Assembly (NCBI RefSeq): GCF_004349065.1
Contig: NZ_SMKZ01000010.1
Coordinates: forward strand, 1 to 64,000
Direction: 5' to 3'
From: Jiangella asiatica
GTDB taxonomy: Bacteria; Actinomycetota; Actinomycetes; Jiangellales; Jiangellaceae
Length of the DNA: 64,000 nucleotides
In this document: positions 33,218-41,959 of the stretch, piece after piece
Position numbering within the stretch: the first letter of the stretch is position 1
Layout: each line of letters opens with the position of its first letter
Translations under genes and position numbers: made by a program
The notes under the pieces: generated by a model
What the model saw: the letters and a program-made list of their open reading frames with translations, nothing else
The model's database searches: none
What the model was told of the DNA's origin: nothing

Positions 33218-34747
33218 CTATGGGAGGCGACGGGCCCGTTCTTCGCCAGCGTGCCCCGGACGGGCTGACCGCATGCGCCACAGGCGCCCGGTCACCGCGG
33301 TCACGATGACGACGCCGAGGACGACGAGGAGCGCCACGGCCACCGGCGACGACGCGAAGACCGTGATGTTCCCGTCGGAGACCACGAGGGAGCGCCGGAA
33401 GTTCGTCTCGAAGATCGGGCCGAGGATGAAGGCGAGGACGAGCGGCGCCGGTGGGATTCCGAGTTTGCGCAGCAGATAGCCCACCAATCCGGCGCCGATC
33501 ATGACCGCGACGTCGAAGGGGTTGCCGTTGATGCTGTATGCGCCGATGACGAGAATCGCGACGGTGATGGTCGCCATGGTGCCCGGTGGGATCTGCGCGA
33601 TCTTCACGAAGACGGGCAGCAGCGGGATGTTCATGACGAGCAGCACGAGGTTGCCGATCACCATCGAAACCACGACGCCCCAGAAGATGTCGGGGTGGTC
33701 GCCGATCAGTTCCGGCCCCGGGGTCACCCCTTGGATCAGCAGGGCTCCGAAGATGACAGCGAGTACGCCGTTGGGCGGGAAGCCGAGGGTGAGCAGCGGG
33801 ATGAAGGTGGAGATGCTCGCGGCGTTGTTCGCGGTCTCCGGCCCGGACACCGCCTGCGGGACGCCGGAGCCGAACTCCTCCGGCTGCTTCGACACCCGTC
33901 GCTCCACGCCGTAGGAGACGAGCGACGCCAGCACGCCTCCGCCGCCGGGGATCAGCCCGAGAGCGGTGCCGATCACCGAGCCACGGCCGACGGCGCCGGC
34001 GCTGTCGGCGATGTCACGGCCGGTCGGGAGCACCCGTCCGATCGTCCGGGTCACGGAGGTCGGCCGCCGGCTCTCGGTGATGTTGACCAGCAGCTCCGAA
34101 AGTCCGAACACGCCCATGATGATGGCGACGATCTCGAATCCACCGAGTAGGTCGGGGACGCCGAGCGTCCAGCGCGGGCTGGCCGTGATGGGGTCGGGGC
34201 CCACCGAGGCGACCAGCAACCCGATGCCGATGGCCACGAGTGACTTGAGGGTGGTACCCGCGGACGTGTACGCCACGAGGAACAGCCCCAGCAGGGCCAG
34301 TACGGCGTACTCGGGCGAGCCGAAGCCGAGGGCGAAGTCGGCCAGGGTGGGCGAGAACAGGATCAGGCAGGCGGTGGCGAACAGCCCGCCGGCGAAGGAC
34401 CCGATCGCCGCCAGCCCGAGGGCCTTGCCGGCCTGCCCCTGCCGGGCCATGGCGTGGCCGTCCATGGTGCTGACGACGGAGGCCGCCTCGCCGGGGATGC
34501 GCAGCAGCACTGACGTGATGGTCCCGCCGTACATCGCGCCGTAGTAGACACCTGCCAGCAGGATGATCGCCGTGGGCCCGTCCAGGGTGAAGGTCAGCGG
34601 GATCAGCAGGGCCACCGTCGGGGCCGGCCCCAGCCCGGGCAGGACACCCACCATCATGCCGACCGTGACGCCGAGCAGCACGAACAGCAGGTTCTGCACG
34701 GACAGTGCCACTTCCAGGCCGTGCAGCAGTCCCTCGAGGATGTCCAC
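33218..34747 (-). CDS. tctA: Tripartite tricarboxylate transporter large membrane subunit (TctA family)
   Basis: 509 residues, twelve or so membrane helices, with TctA hallmarks: MVGVLPGLGPAPTVALLIPL, YYGAMYGGTITSVLLRIPGE, and GLIPGGGGVLASLVSYGVER in the second half of the inverted repeat. It is the channel-forming subunit of the Na+ or H+-coupled, binding-protein-dependent TTT system for carboxylates. It lies 9 bp after TctB. Placement behind a sulfatase suggests the imported acid may derive from a sulfated or acidic sugar, but the family mostly takes citrate-like acids. Confidence 0.93.
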   Translation of the reverse strand: MDILEGLLHGLEVALSVQNLLFVLLGVTVGMMVGVLPGLGPAPTVALLIPLTFTLDGPTAIILLAGVYYGAMYGGTITSVLLRIPGEAASVVSTMDGHAMARQGQAGKALGLAAIGSFAGGLFATACLILFSPTLADFALGFGSPEYAVLALLGLFLVAYTSAGTTLKSLVAIGIGLLVASVGPDPITASPRWTLGVPDLLGGFEIVAIIMGVFGLSELLVNITESRRPTSVTRTIGRVLPTGRDIADSAGAVGRGSVIGTALGLIPGGGGVLASLVSYGVERRVSKQPEEFGSGVPQAVSGPETANNAASISTFIPLLTLGFPPNGVLAVIFGALLIQGVTPGPELIGDHPDIFWGVVVSMVIGNLVLLVMNIPLLPVFVKIAQIPPGTMATITVAILVIGAYSINGNPFDVAVMIGAGLVGYLLRKLGIPPAPLVLAFILGPIFETNFRRSLVVSDGNITVFASSPVAVALLVVLGVVIVTAVTGRLWRMRSARPGHAGEERARRLP

Positions 34748-34756
34748 GTGGAGCTC

Positions 34757-35263
34757 CTAGAAGCCGGTCAGCGTTCCGGCCGGGAACGGAACGTCGAGGA
34801 GGTAGAGGAAGATGACGAGGATGCCGGCCGAGGCCGCGGCTGCGGTCACGACACTGGTGCGCCATGAGGACCCGACCACGGCCTTGCACCAGTAGAGGGT
34901 GACGAACGCGGTGGTGGTCGCCACCCCCAGCTGTCCCAGTGCCGGAACCGCCAGCAGCAGGACCGGCAGCGCCAGCGCCAGGCCGCGCGCTTCGGCACCG
35001 GTGATGGCCTCGGCCCGGTCCAGCAGGATCGCTGGGCGCACCTGCGCGAATCCCAGGAGCAGCGTCGTGAGCAGCGCGACCCAGAACGGCCAGAACCCGG
35101 GCTCGGTGTTGGCGATGCTGCCGACCGGCATGGTGAGCCGGACCGAGACGGTGAGGCCGGCGGCGGCCGCGAAGAGGACGGCGAAGCAGGCCCGTACGAA
35201 GCGCGGGCTCGGCGCCGGGTCGACCTCGCCGTCGCGGTGGCCGATCACCTCGGCATCGGTCAC
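34757..35263 (-). CDS. tctB: Tripartite tricarboxylate transporter small membrane subunit (TctB family)
   Basis: 168 residues from GTG 35263, which overlaps the TctC stop (GTGA). Four hydrophobic helices with the TctB layout: FAVLFAAAAGLTVSVRLTMP, EPGFWPFWVALLTTLLLGFA, LALALPVLLLAVPALGQLGV and SAGILVIFLYLLDVPFPAG. The 'G..PGFWP' box after the first helix pair is a family signature. Small partner of TctA. Confidence 0.9.
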   Translation of the reverse strand: MTDAEVIGHRDGEVDPAPSPRFVRACFAVLFAAAAGLTVSVRLTMPVGSIANTEPGFWPFWVALLTTLLLGFAQVRPAILLDRAEAITGAEARGLALALPVLLLAVPALGQLGVATTTAFVTLYWCKAVVGSSWRTSVVTAAAASAGILVIFLYLLDVPFPAGTLTGF

Positions 35264-36228
35264 TGGAGGAACTCCTCGTAGCCTCTCGCGGCCGTCTCGA
35301 GCATCTCCTGAACGTCCGAGCCCGGGATGAACTCGGGCGGAGCGACGCCCTCGCCGATCTGCGCCTGGATGTCGCCGTTCGACATGCACGTCTCCATGGC
35401 GCCCTCGAGCGTCGTCACGATCGGCTCTGGCGTGTCGACCTGGGTCGCCAGGAACCAGAACGAGTCGCCGAGGGGCAGCCCGTCGAACCCGAGCGACACC
35501 AGCGTGGGGACGTCGGGAAGGGACGGGGCCGGCTCGTCGACGGCGGTGGCGAGCGCGACGACCTCGCCGGACTGGATGCGCGGCAGGGTGACGCCGCCGT
35601 CGGCGGACAGGTACGCGGCGTCGACCTCACCACCGAGCAGCGCCTGGATGGTGTTGCCGTTGCCGGTGAACGGCACCGCCTCGAGCTGCAGGTCCTGGGT
35701 GCTGGTCAGGGCTGTGATCGAGATGCCCGGGACGCTCGTGGGCCCGGGGATGCCCACGACGAGCCGCTCGGACGCGGCGCCAGCGAAGAACTCCTCCGCG
35801 CTGGTGTACGGCGAGTCCGCCGCGACGACGAGCACCACCGGCGCCTGCCCGATCATGCCGACGGGCAGGAAGGAGTCCGGCTCGTAGCCAACACCGCCTT
35901 CGGCGATGGGCGGGACGACGGCGTTGCCGACGCTGGTGGAGACCAGCGTGTAACCGTCGGCCTCTGCTTGAGCGAACAGTCCGTTGCCGACCGCGCCGCC
36001 ACCACCGTCGCGGTTCTCCACCACGATGGTCGCGTCGAGCTCCTCCTCGATGCAGGGCACGACGAAGCGGGTCGAGACGTCGGTTGACGAACCCGCGGGA
36101 ACCGGGATGATGAGGTCGATCGGCCGGTCCGGGTAGTCGTCGGTGCTCGCGCTGTTCTGCGTCTGGCCGCAGCTGACGAGCGCGACCATCGCGGCGAGGA
36201 CGCCGGTCGTGGTGATCAGGGTGCGCAT
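35260..36228 (-). CDS. tctC: TctC-type solute-binding lipoprotein
   Basis: 322 residues. Lipobox LVSC near residue 20, then the Bug/TctC fold: YPDRPIDLIIPVPAGSSTDV (ligand carboxylate-binding 'P.PAG...D' loop), VVENRDGGGGAVGNGLFAQA, GYTLVSTSVGN, VPFTGNGNTIQALLGGEVDA and VPTLVSLGFDGL. Captures a carboxylate for TctAB. It starts 61 bp after the upstream sulfatase on the same strand, so the four genes probably form one transcript controlled from the 37.7-kb operator region. Confidence 0.93.
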   Translation of the reverse strand: MRTLITTTGVLAAMVALVSCGQTQNSASTDDYPDRPIDLIIPVPAGSSTDVSTRFVVPCIEEELDATIVVENRDGGGGAVGNGLFAQAEADGYTLVSTSVGNAVVPPIAEGGVGYEPDSFLPVGMIGQAPVVLVVAADSPYTSAEEFFAGAASERLVVGIPGPTSVPGISITALTSTQDLQLEAVPFTGNGNTIQALLGGEVDAAYLSADGGVTLPRIQSGEVVALATAVDEPAPSLPDVPTLVSLGFDGLPLGDSFWFLATQVDTPEPIVTTLEGAMETCMSNGDIQAQIGEGVAPPEFIPGSDVQEMLETAARGYEEFLQ

Positions 36229-36289
36229 CTGGGTTCCCTTCGTCGTCGTTGACAGATCCGGGACGGAGCCGGCTAGGGCCGCTCGCATC

Positions 36290-37720
36290 TCATTTCGACA
36301 CTCCGGACGGGAAGACGTGGGTGTCGTAGTCCGGGATCGCGGGCAGCCACTCCTCGGCCCATCGCTTCTCGATGCCCGCGCGGAAATCGTCGGCCGCGTC
36401 GCGGAGCTCGGCGACCACGGTGGGCAGGTCGTCGGCGAGGTTCCGGGTCTCGCCGAGGTCGTCGTCGAGGTCGGCCAGGAACACCGGGTCCTCGGCCGGG
36501 AGCGACTCCTCCAGCTGCCCGTTGAGCGTGAGCTTCCACCGTCCCTGCCGGACGGCGGTCTGCTCCCCCTGCTCCCAGAAGAGCGCCTGGTGCGGTGTGC
36601 CGGCGCCATTGGCCAGAACCGGCAGCACATCGGTGCCGTCGAGCTCGTAGCCCGAGGTGTCTCCTTCGGCCGCGGCCAGAACGGTGGGAAAGACGTCCAT
36701 GGCCGCCAGCGGCTCGTCGATGCGCTGCCCGGCAGGGATCCGCGCAGGCCAGCTGACGATCCCGGGCACACGGATGCCGCCCTCGAACAGGCTGAACTTG
36801 TGTCCCTTCAGCGGGCCGGCGCTGCTGCCGGGATAGGCGTCCTGGCCGCCGTCGAGCCAGTTGCGGATCTCGCGGGACGGGCCGTTGTCGGACGTGAAGA
36901 GGATGACAGTGTTCTCCCGCAGGCCCTGCCGCTCCAGCTCGTCGACGATGCGGCCGATCGCCTCGTCCATGGCGCTGATCATCGCCGCCATGATCATCTG
37001 CGGCCACGGCAGGTGTCGGAACGGCTCCTTGTAATTCTCCGGCGCATGCAGCGGATAGTGCGGCGCGTTGAACGGCACGTAGAGGAAGAACGGGCGCCGG
37101 TCCGAACCGGCCGTGCGGACGGCGTCGACCGCCCGGTCGCGAACCAGTTCGGTCATGTACTCGCCGTCGTGGTAGACCTCGACGCCGTTCTCCCAGAGGT
37201 CGTGGATGGGGGCGCCGAAGTAGGTCCGCCCATTCATGGGCACGCGCCGGTTGTTGGGGCTGTAGTGGATGTGAGAGTAGTAGTCGATCGCGCCGGCGAG
37301 GTGCCCGAACGACGCCTCGAAGCCGTGCGCCTCGGGACGCGACTCCACCGTCAGGCCCAGATGCCACTTCCCGATCAACTCGGTGCGGTACCCGAGCTCG
37401 CGCAGGGCTGTCGCGAGGGTCGGCACCTGCGGCGCCAGCCCGGGCGTCGTCCGGTAGCCCTGCAGGATCGAGCGGACGCCGGCGTTGCCGGGGTACCGGC
37501 CGGTGAGCAGACTCGCCCGCGACGGGGAGCAGACGGGCGAGTTGGCGTACCACGACGTCAGCAGCGCGCCCGATCGAGCGAGGTCGTCCAGGCGCGGGGT
37601 GTGCACTGTCTCGGACCCCATGATGCCGAGGTCGCCGTACCCGTGGTCGTCGGAGACGAAGACGATGATGTTCGGCCGTGCGGGCTCGCTCTGCTCGTCG
37701 TGAACGGGTACGCCAGTCAT
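36290..37720 (-). CDS. Type I sulfatase (formylglycine, CSPSR)
   Basis: 476 residues. CSPSRASLLTGR with Cys64-x-Pro-x-Arg68 is the site converted to formylglycine by the FGE enzyme (not in window). Metal ligands lie in FVSDDHGYGD and FTSDNGPS; IGKWHLG carries the conserved catalytic Lys-His. No signal peptide is seen, so it is cytosolic or exported otherwise. The 'SDDHGYGDLG...HTPRLDDLA' N-terminus is that of arylsulfatase A/GalNAc-sulfatase-like enzymes, which remove sulfate esters from sugars. First gene of a sulfatase-TctCBA run and divergent from a second sulfatase across an operator region. Confidence 0.92.
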   Translation of the reverse strand: MTGVPVHDEQSEPARPNIIVFVSDDHGYGDLGIMGSETVHTPRLDDLARSGALLTSWYANSPVCSPSRASLLTGRYPGNAGVRSILQGYRTTPGLAPQVPTLATALRELGYRTELIGKWHLGLTVESRPEAHGFEASFGHLAGAIDYYSHIHYSPNNRRVPMNGRTYFGAPIHDLWENGVEVYHDGEYMTELVRDRAVDAVRTAGSDRRPFFLYVPFNAPHYPLHAPENYKEPFRHLPWPQMIMAAMISAMDEAIGRIVDELERQGLRENTVILFTSDNGPSREIRNWLDGGQDAYPGSSAGPLKGHKFSLFEGGIRVPGIVSWPARIPAGQRIDEPLAAMDVFPTVLAAAEGDTSGYELDGTDVLPVLANGAGTPHQALFWEQGEQTAVRQGRWKLTLNGQLEESLPAEDPVFLADLDDDLGETRNLADDLPTVVAELRDAADDFRAGIEKRWAEEWLPAIPDYDTHVFPSGVSK

Positions 37721-37727
37721 GCGGCGT

Positions 37728-37790
37728 AAAGTAACACCATTGATTTAACAGGTGCAATCTTTAACCTGGCGAACCAATGGTGTTATCTTT
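37728..37790. promoter_or_regulatory. Operator array between divergent sulfatases (three copies of a 16-bp box)
   Basis: Box 1, plus strand 37728-37742: AAAGTAACACCATTG. Box 2, minus strand 37762-37747: AAAGATTGCACCTGTT. Box 3, minus strand 37790-37775: AAAGATAACACCATTG. Boxes 1 and 3 form a long inverted repeat with one base missing in box 1. The centre fits the FadR-type GntR pattern GT-N3-AC. A fourth copy is upstream of the 2-hydroxyacid dehydrogenase/GntR pair. The region is AT-rich and must also hold both promoters, so binding would repress both sulfatases. Confidence 0.7.
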
Positions 37791-37838
37791 CGCCGGACCC
37801 GACCCGTCCGGCACACGCCGCCTCGAGGCAGAGGACCC

Positions 37839-39272
37839 ATGGCAGATTCGCGACCGAACTTTCTCTTCGTCATCACTGACCAGCAGCGGTTCGACACGAT
37901 CGGCGCGCTCGGTCACGAGCAGGCGATCACGCCGACCCTCGACCGGCTCGTCCGCGAGGGCACGTCGTTCACACGGGCCTACGTGACGGCCCCGTCGTGC
38001 ACGCCGTCGCGGGCCAGCCTCTTCACCGGGATGTACCCGCACAGCACGGGCGTCTGGCGCAACAACGACAGCTGGTCGCACTCGTGGGTCGAGTCGCTCG
38101 CCGACCGTGGCTACCGGTGCGTGAACGTCGGGAAGATGCACACGATCCCGTATGAGACGCCGCTCGGGTTCCATGAGCGCCACGTCGTGGAGAACAAGGA
38201 CCGCAGCAACCCCCGGCTGCCCTTCTTCCTGGACCAGTGGGACAAGGCGCTGTGGACCGCTGGCGTCGCGAAACCGGACCGGAAGATCCTCCGCTCCCGC
38301 CCCGACTACGCCGAAAGCCTCGGTGCCTTCGCGTGGGAGGGCCCCGAGGACCTGCACTCGGACAACTTCGTCGGCCGGCTGGCCGAGCTCTGGCTGGAGC
38401 GCTATACCGGCGACGAGCCGTTCTTCCTCCAGGTCGGCTTCCCCGGGCCACACCCACCGTACGACCCGACCCCCGAGTACCTGGCGATGTACGACGGGCG
38501 CGACGTCGAGCTGCCGCACATGACACCGACGGACCTGGCTAGCCAGCCGGCCGCCCTCAAGGAGCTCCGCCAGGACCACCTCGGCATCGACCACGACGGG
38601 ATCGTCCACCTCGAGAACCCGTCACCGGAGCAGCTGGCGCGACAACGCCGGCACTACCTGGCGAACGTCACCATGATCGATCATCAGCTCGGGCTGTTGG
38701 TCGACGCGCTCGAGGCCCGCGGCGTCCTCGACAACACCGTCATCGTGTTCACGTCCGACCACGGCGACTGTCTCAACGACCACGGCCACAGCCAGAAATG
38801 GACGATGTACGACCCCAGCGTCCGCGTCCCGGCCATCGTCTGGAACCCGGGCCGGGTCGCCGCTGGCCGGCAGCTCGACGGCCTCACCTCGGTCATGGAC
38901 CTGGGACCCACGGTGCTCGAGCTCGCCGGCATCGAGCCGCCACCGTGGATGGAGGCGCAGTCGCTCGTTCCCGCACTGACCGGTGATGAGTGGGCCGGAC
39001 GAGAGTACGTGTTCGCCGAGCACGCGCGCGACCGCATCCTGACCGGCACCGCGCTCATGACGATGGTCCGCGACGAGTCGACGAAGCTGGTGATGTTCGT
39101 GGACTCCGAGGAGGGCCAGCTCTTCGACCTGCGAACGGACCCGCACGAGGAGACGAACCGCTGGGACGACCCCGCGTATGCCGCGGACCGGGCCCGGCTG
39201 CTGGCTGCGATCGCCCGGTGGCGCGCGGAGAGCGAGCTGCACACCGCGTCGTGGGCCATGCCCTTCCGCTGA
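37839..39272 (+). CDS. Type I sulfatase (formylglycine, CTPSR)
   Basis: 477 residues. CTPSRASLFTGM with Cys54-x-Pro-x-Arg58 for formylglycine; N-terminal NFLFVITDQQRFDTIGALG has the Asp-Gln metal ligands of the choline-sulfatase/iduronate-sulfatase-like branch; later VGKMHT and FTSDHGDCLNDHG complete the active site. No signal peptide. ATG 37839 follows GAGG with 4-nt spacing; upstream in-frame codons cover the operator and are not coding. It belongs to a different branch from the divergent partner, so the two likely act on different sulfate positions of one glycan. Confidence 0.92.
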   Translation: MADSRPNFLFVITDQQRFDTIGALGHEQAITPTLDRLVREGTSFTRAYVTAPSCTPSRASLFTGMYPHSTGVWRNNDSWSHSWVESLADRGYRCVNVGKMHTIPYETPLGFHERHVVENKDRSNPRLPFFLDQWDKALWTAGVAKPDRKILRSRPDYAESLGAFAWEGPEDLHSDNFVGRLAELWLERYTGDEPFFLQVGFPGPHPPYDPTPEYLAMYDGRDVELPHMTPTDLASQPAALKELRQDHLGIDHDGIVHLENPSPEQLARQRRHYLANVTMIDHQLGLLVDALEARGVLDNTVIVFTSDHGDCLNDHGHSQKWTMYDPSVRVPAIVWNPGRVAAGRQLDGLTSVMDLGPTVLELAGIEPPPWMEAQSLVPALTGDEWAGREYVFAEHARDRILTGTALMTMVRDESTKLVMFVDSEEGQLFDLRTDPHEETNRWDDPAYAADRARLLAAIARWRAESELHTASWAMPFR

Positions 39273-39308
39273 CGCTCTCAGCCGCGGTCACGTCAGCCGG
39301 CGGTCAGG

Positions 39309-40028
39309 TCAGCCGGCGGTCGCGTCGCCGTCGGGCAGCGCCGCGCCGATGCCGGAGCGCACGTCGCTCAGGATGCCGAGCATCGCCGACTCGGCGGCAG
39401 CACCGTCGCCGTCGGCGATGGCCAGCATGACGGCCTCGTGCAGATCCATCGCGGCCGGTACCGGATAGGCGTGGCTGTGACCGTGTAGCGGGCGCTCGGA
39501 CACCGCCTCGATGACCGGTTCGATCAGGGCCACGTACATCTCGTTGTGGCTGGCGCGCAGGACCGTGCGGTGGAACGCGATGTCGGCCGCCAGGTACCGG
39601 TCGAGCCGGCCGGCCTCGCCGAACACGCGCATCTCACCGGCCGCCTGACGAAGTGCGTCCTTCTCGTCCTCTGTGGCGCGCGCCGCGGCAAGGTGGGCGG
39701 CGAACGGCTCGATGCCGATGCGCAGTTCCGTCAGCGAGCGCAACTGCGCGGGGCGGGTCTCGGAGTCGAGGCGCCAGCGGATGACCCGGCGGTCGAACAC
39801 GTTCCAGGACTCTGCCGGCTGGACCACGATGCCGTTGCGCCGCTCGGACGTGACCAGGTGCATGGCCTCGAGGATGCGCATGCCCTCGCGCGCGACGGTG
39901 CGTGAGACGTCGAACCGCGCCTGGATCCCCTCCAGGGTGAGCGCCGTACCGACGGCGAGGCGCCCGCCCACGATGTCGGAGCCCAGCGCGTTCACGACCC
40001 GCGAGTGGAGAACTGTCGCCACCATCAT
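39309..40028 (-). CDS. FadR-type GntR regulator (DgoR-like) of the sulfatase regulon
   Basis: 239 residues from ATG 40028 (GAGGTGG directly upstream; GTG 40034 and ATG 40025 are alternatives). wHTH: VVNALGSDIVGGRLAVGTAL, IQARFDVSRTVAREGMRILE. The segment WNVFDRRVIRWRLDSE and the FCD core LTELRIGIEPFAAHLAAARA, DIAFHRTVLRASHNEMY and MDLHEAVMLAIADGD are characteristic of DgoR-like regulators of sugar-acid catabolism. Transcribed 37 bp after the 2-hydroxyacid dehydrogenase. It is the best candidate to bind the AAAGRTNRCACC boxes at 37728-37790 and 41054-41069. Its last 13 bp are tandemly duplicated just after the stop. Confidence 0.88.
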   Translation of the reverse strand: MMVATVLHSRVVNALGSDIVGGRLAVGTALTLEGIQARFDVSRTVAREGMRILEAMHLVTSERRNGIVVQPAESWNVFDRRVIRWRLDSETRPAQLRSLTELRIGIEPFAAHLAAARATEDEKDALRQAAGEMRVFGEAGRLDRYLAADIAFHRTVLRASHNEMYVALIEPVIEAVSERPLHGHSHAYPVPAAMDLHEAVMLAIADGDGAAAESAMLGILSDVRSGIGAALPDGDATAG

Positions 40029-40065
40029 TGCCACCTCGATCCCGGCTCACCCGACGATGAGCACC

Positions 40066-41010
40066 TCAACGCTCGATCCGGTTCCGCCACTGCGCGGCGC
40101 CGAGCAGCGCGCGGGCGTTGTGCTCGATCAAGGCCGCGTACCCCAGGGGTCGACCGCCCGCCGCATGCGGGGAGACGATGACGCCTGGCAGGTCCCACAG
40201 CGGTGATCCGGCCGGCAGCGGCTCGGTCTCGAAGACGTCCAGCGCGGCCCCCGCGATGACGCCGGCTCGCAGTGCGTTGATCAGGGCCGGCTCGTCGACG
40301 ACCGTGCCGCGGCCGACGTTGACGATCCAGGCCGTGGGACGCAGCAACGCGAGGCGCTCCGCGTCGACCAGTCCCCGAGTCTCGTCGCCGCCCGGCAGCG
40401 CGAGGACGAGGACGTCGACCGTCGGCAGCAGCGCGTCGACGTCGGCGCCGTCCAGGACGTCGAAGCCATCGCGCCGACCCTTGTCGCGGGCGATCCCCAC
40501 GACGTCGGCGCCGAGCATCGACAGGTACCCGGCGAGCGTGCGTCCGATTCCGCCGAAGCCCCAGATGGCGACGCGGCGCCCCCGAAGGGTGCTGAACTCC
40601 GGCGCGTCGTCGCCCGGCTGCCGGCCGCCGCGGTCGCTCCAGGTGTGCCGCACCTGCGCGTCGCGCAGCAGGTCCAGCCGTCGCGCGGCAGCAAGGATGA
40701 GCGCGAGCGCGTGTTCGGCTACCGGTTGGTCGTGCAGCCCGACGCCCGAGGTGAGCACCACGCCCGGGCCGAACCCCGCGGCCAGCACCTGCTCGGCCCC
40801 GGCGCCGAGCGACTGCACCCACCGCACCTGTGTCATCCGCTCAGCCGCCGTCCGCATCCACTCGCGCGAGCTGCCCCACGCCACCAGGGCGTCGGCGGTC
40901 TCGATCCGGACATCGACGGGCGCTGCGACGTCGTAGATTTCAGCCACGACGCCGTCGGGGAGCGTGAGCCGGCCGTCGATGGTGTTCGGGACGAGGAGCC
41001 GCAGATCCAT
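40066..41010 (-). CDS. D-isomer-specific 2-hydroxyacid dehydrogenase
   Basis: 314 residues. Rossmann fingerprint IWGFGGIGRTLAGYLSMLGA and the catalytic triad Arg (VNVGRGTVVDE), Glu (LDVFETEPLP) and His (VSPHAAGG) are all present, so it should be an active NAD(P)-dependent reductase or dehydrogenase of 2-keto/2-hydroxy acids such as glyoxylate/hydroxypyruvate. First gene of a two-gene unit with the GntR regulator and preceded by a box identical in type to those between the sulfatases, which ties it to breakdown of the carboxylate brought in by TctABC. Confidence 0.92.
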   Translation of the reverse strand: MDLRLLVPNTIDGRLTLPDGVVAEIYDVAAPVDVRIETADALVAWGSSREWMRTAAERMTQVRWVQSLGAGAEQVLAAGFGPGVVLTSGVGLHDQPVAEHALALILAAARRLDLLRDAQVRHTWSDRGGRQPGDDAPEFSTLRGRRVAIWGFGGIGRTLAGYLSMLGADVVGIARDKGRRDGFDVLDGADVDALLPTVDVLVLALPGGDETRGLVDAERLALLRPTAWIVNVGRGTVVDEPALINALRAGVIAGAALDVFETEPLPAGSPLWDLPGVIVSPHAAGGRPLGYAALIEHNARALLGAAQWRNRIER

Positions 41011-41053
41011 GGCGCGATGTCACTCTCCTCGGTGGGCGGGCGGGGTCAGGATA

Positions 41054-41069
41054 AAAGGTAGCACCTTTG
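41054..41069 (+). promoter_or_regulatory. Fourth copy of the sulfatase-regulon box
   Basis: AAAGGTAGCACCTTTG, 44 bp upstream of the 2-hydroxyacid dehydrogenase start. It is itself palindromic (AAAGGT-N3-ACCTTT), the FadR-type GntR arrangement, and matches box 3 at 37775-37790 in 13 of 16 positions. Suggests autoregulation of the dehydrogenase-GntR unit. Confidence 0.7.
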
Positions 41070-41305
41070 ACCCCCCGGACGATCCGGCCCTCTCCCCGTC
41101 GTCGTTACGACGACCACGCCCGGCCGGCGACCGCGAAAGCCGAACGCCGCGACCATCTCATCCTCACGCCCCCCGGACACACCCCGGCCAGGGCGCCTTC
41201 CCCGGCGTGGGCGCCCGTCCGACGGCGCCTCGGTCAGCTGCATGAAGGGCGGCTTCGTGGGCATAGCGCCTGTTGTTACGGATCCGGCCGTGAGAGGAGG
41301 CCATT

Positions 41306-41959
41306 GTGCATATCCGACGACTGGCGGCAGTTGGTGCTGGAGCGCTTGTCCTGATGCTGGCTGGGACGACGGCGTACGCACAGGGACAACAAGAGTTGTC
41401 CGAGCAGGACCAGGCCTTCCTGGTGGCCGCCCATCAGAACAATTTGGCCGAGATCGCCTCCGGTGAGGCCGCCGTCGACCAGGCGAGCACCGAGCTGGTG
41501 CGCGCCCAGGGCCAGATTCTCATCACCGACCACACGATGCTCGACGAGTCGTTGCGCCAGGTCGCTGACGCGCACGGAGTTCAGCTGCCGGCCGAGCCCA
41601 CCGCCGAGCAGCAGGCCCAGCTCGCCGATGTCACAGCCCAGCAAGGTGCGGCGTTCGACCAGGCCTGGACGCAGCTGCAGATCGCCGCTCATCAGGCCGC
41701 TCTGACGCTCGGTGAGCAGGAGATACAGCAGGGCACCGCGGCCGATGTCATCGCGCTGGCTGAGGAGGCCGGCCCGGTCATCCAGAAGCATCTGACGATG
41801 CTGCAGTCCGGTGACGCGCCCGCACCACATGGTGTCCACGCCGGCATGGGCGGTCATGCCGCCAGTGCGGATGGCGTCGGCATGCTGCCCTGGGTGCTTG
41901 CCGGCTGTGGTCTGGTCGTGCTCGCCGTCAGCGGGGCCGCGCTACGACGCCGAGCATGA
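41306..41959 (+). CDS. Exported DUF4142 protein with C-terminal membrane helix
   Basis: 217 residues. Signal peptide (RRLAAVGAGALVLMLAGTTAYAQ) and a helical DUF4142-type domain: LSEQDQAFLVAAHQNNLAEI, ASGEAAVDQASTELVRAQGQ, LITDHTMLDESLRQVADAHG, AWTQLQIAAHQAALTLGEQE; these ferritin-like four-helix proteins are of unknown function. The C-terminus has a His/Met/Gly segment (PHGVHAGMGGHAAS) and a membrane helix with RRRA tail. It looks like a sorted or anchored protein but no LPXTG is seen. GTG 41306 follows GAGAGGAGG. Overlaps the sortase gene by 4 bp (ATGA), implying joint function. Confidence 0.8.
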   Translation: MHIRRLAAVGAGALVLMLAGTTAYAQGQQELSEQDQAFLVAAHQNNLAEIASGEAAVDQASTELVRAQGQILITDHTMLDESLRQVADAHGVQLPAEPTAEQQAQLADVTAQQGAAFDQAWTQLQIAAHQAALTLGEQEIQQGTAADVIALAEEAGPVIQKHLTMLQSGDAPAPHGVHAGMGGHAASADGVGMLPWVLAGCGLVVLAVSGAALRRRA

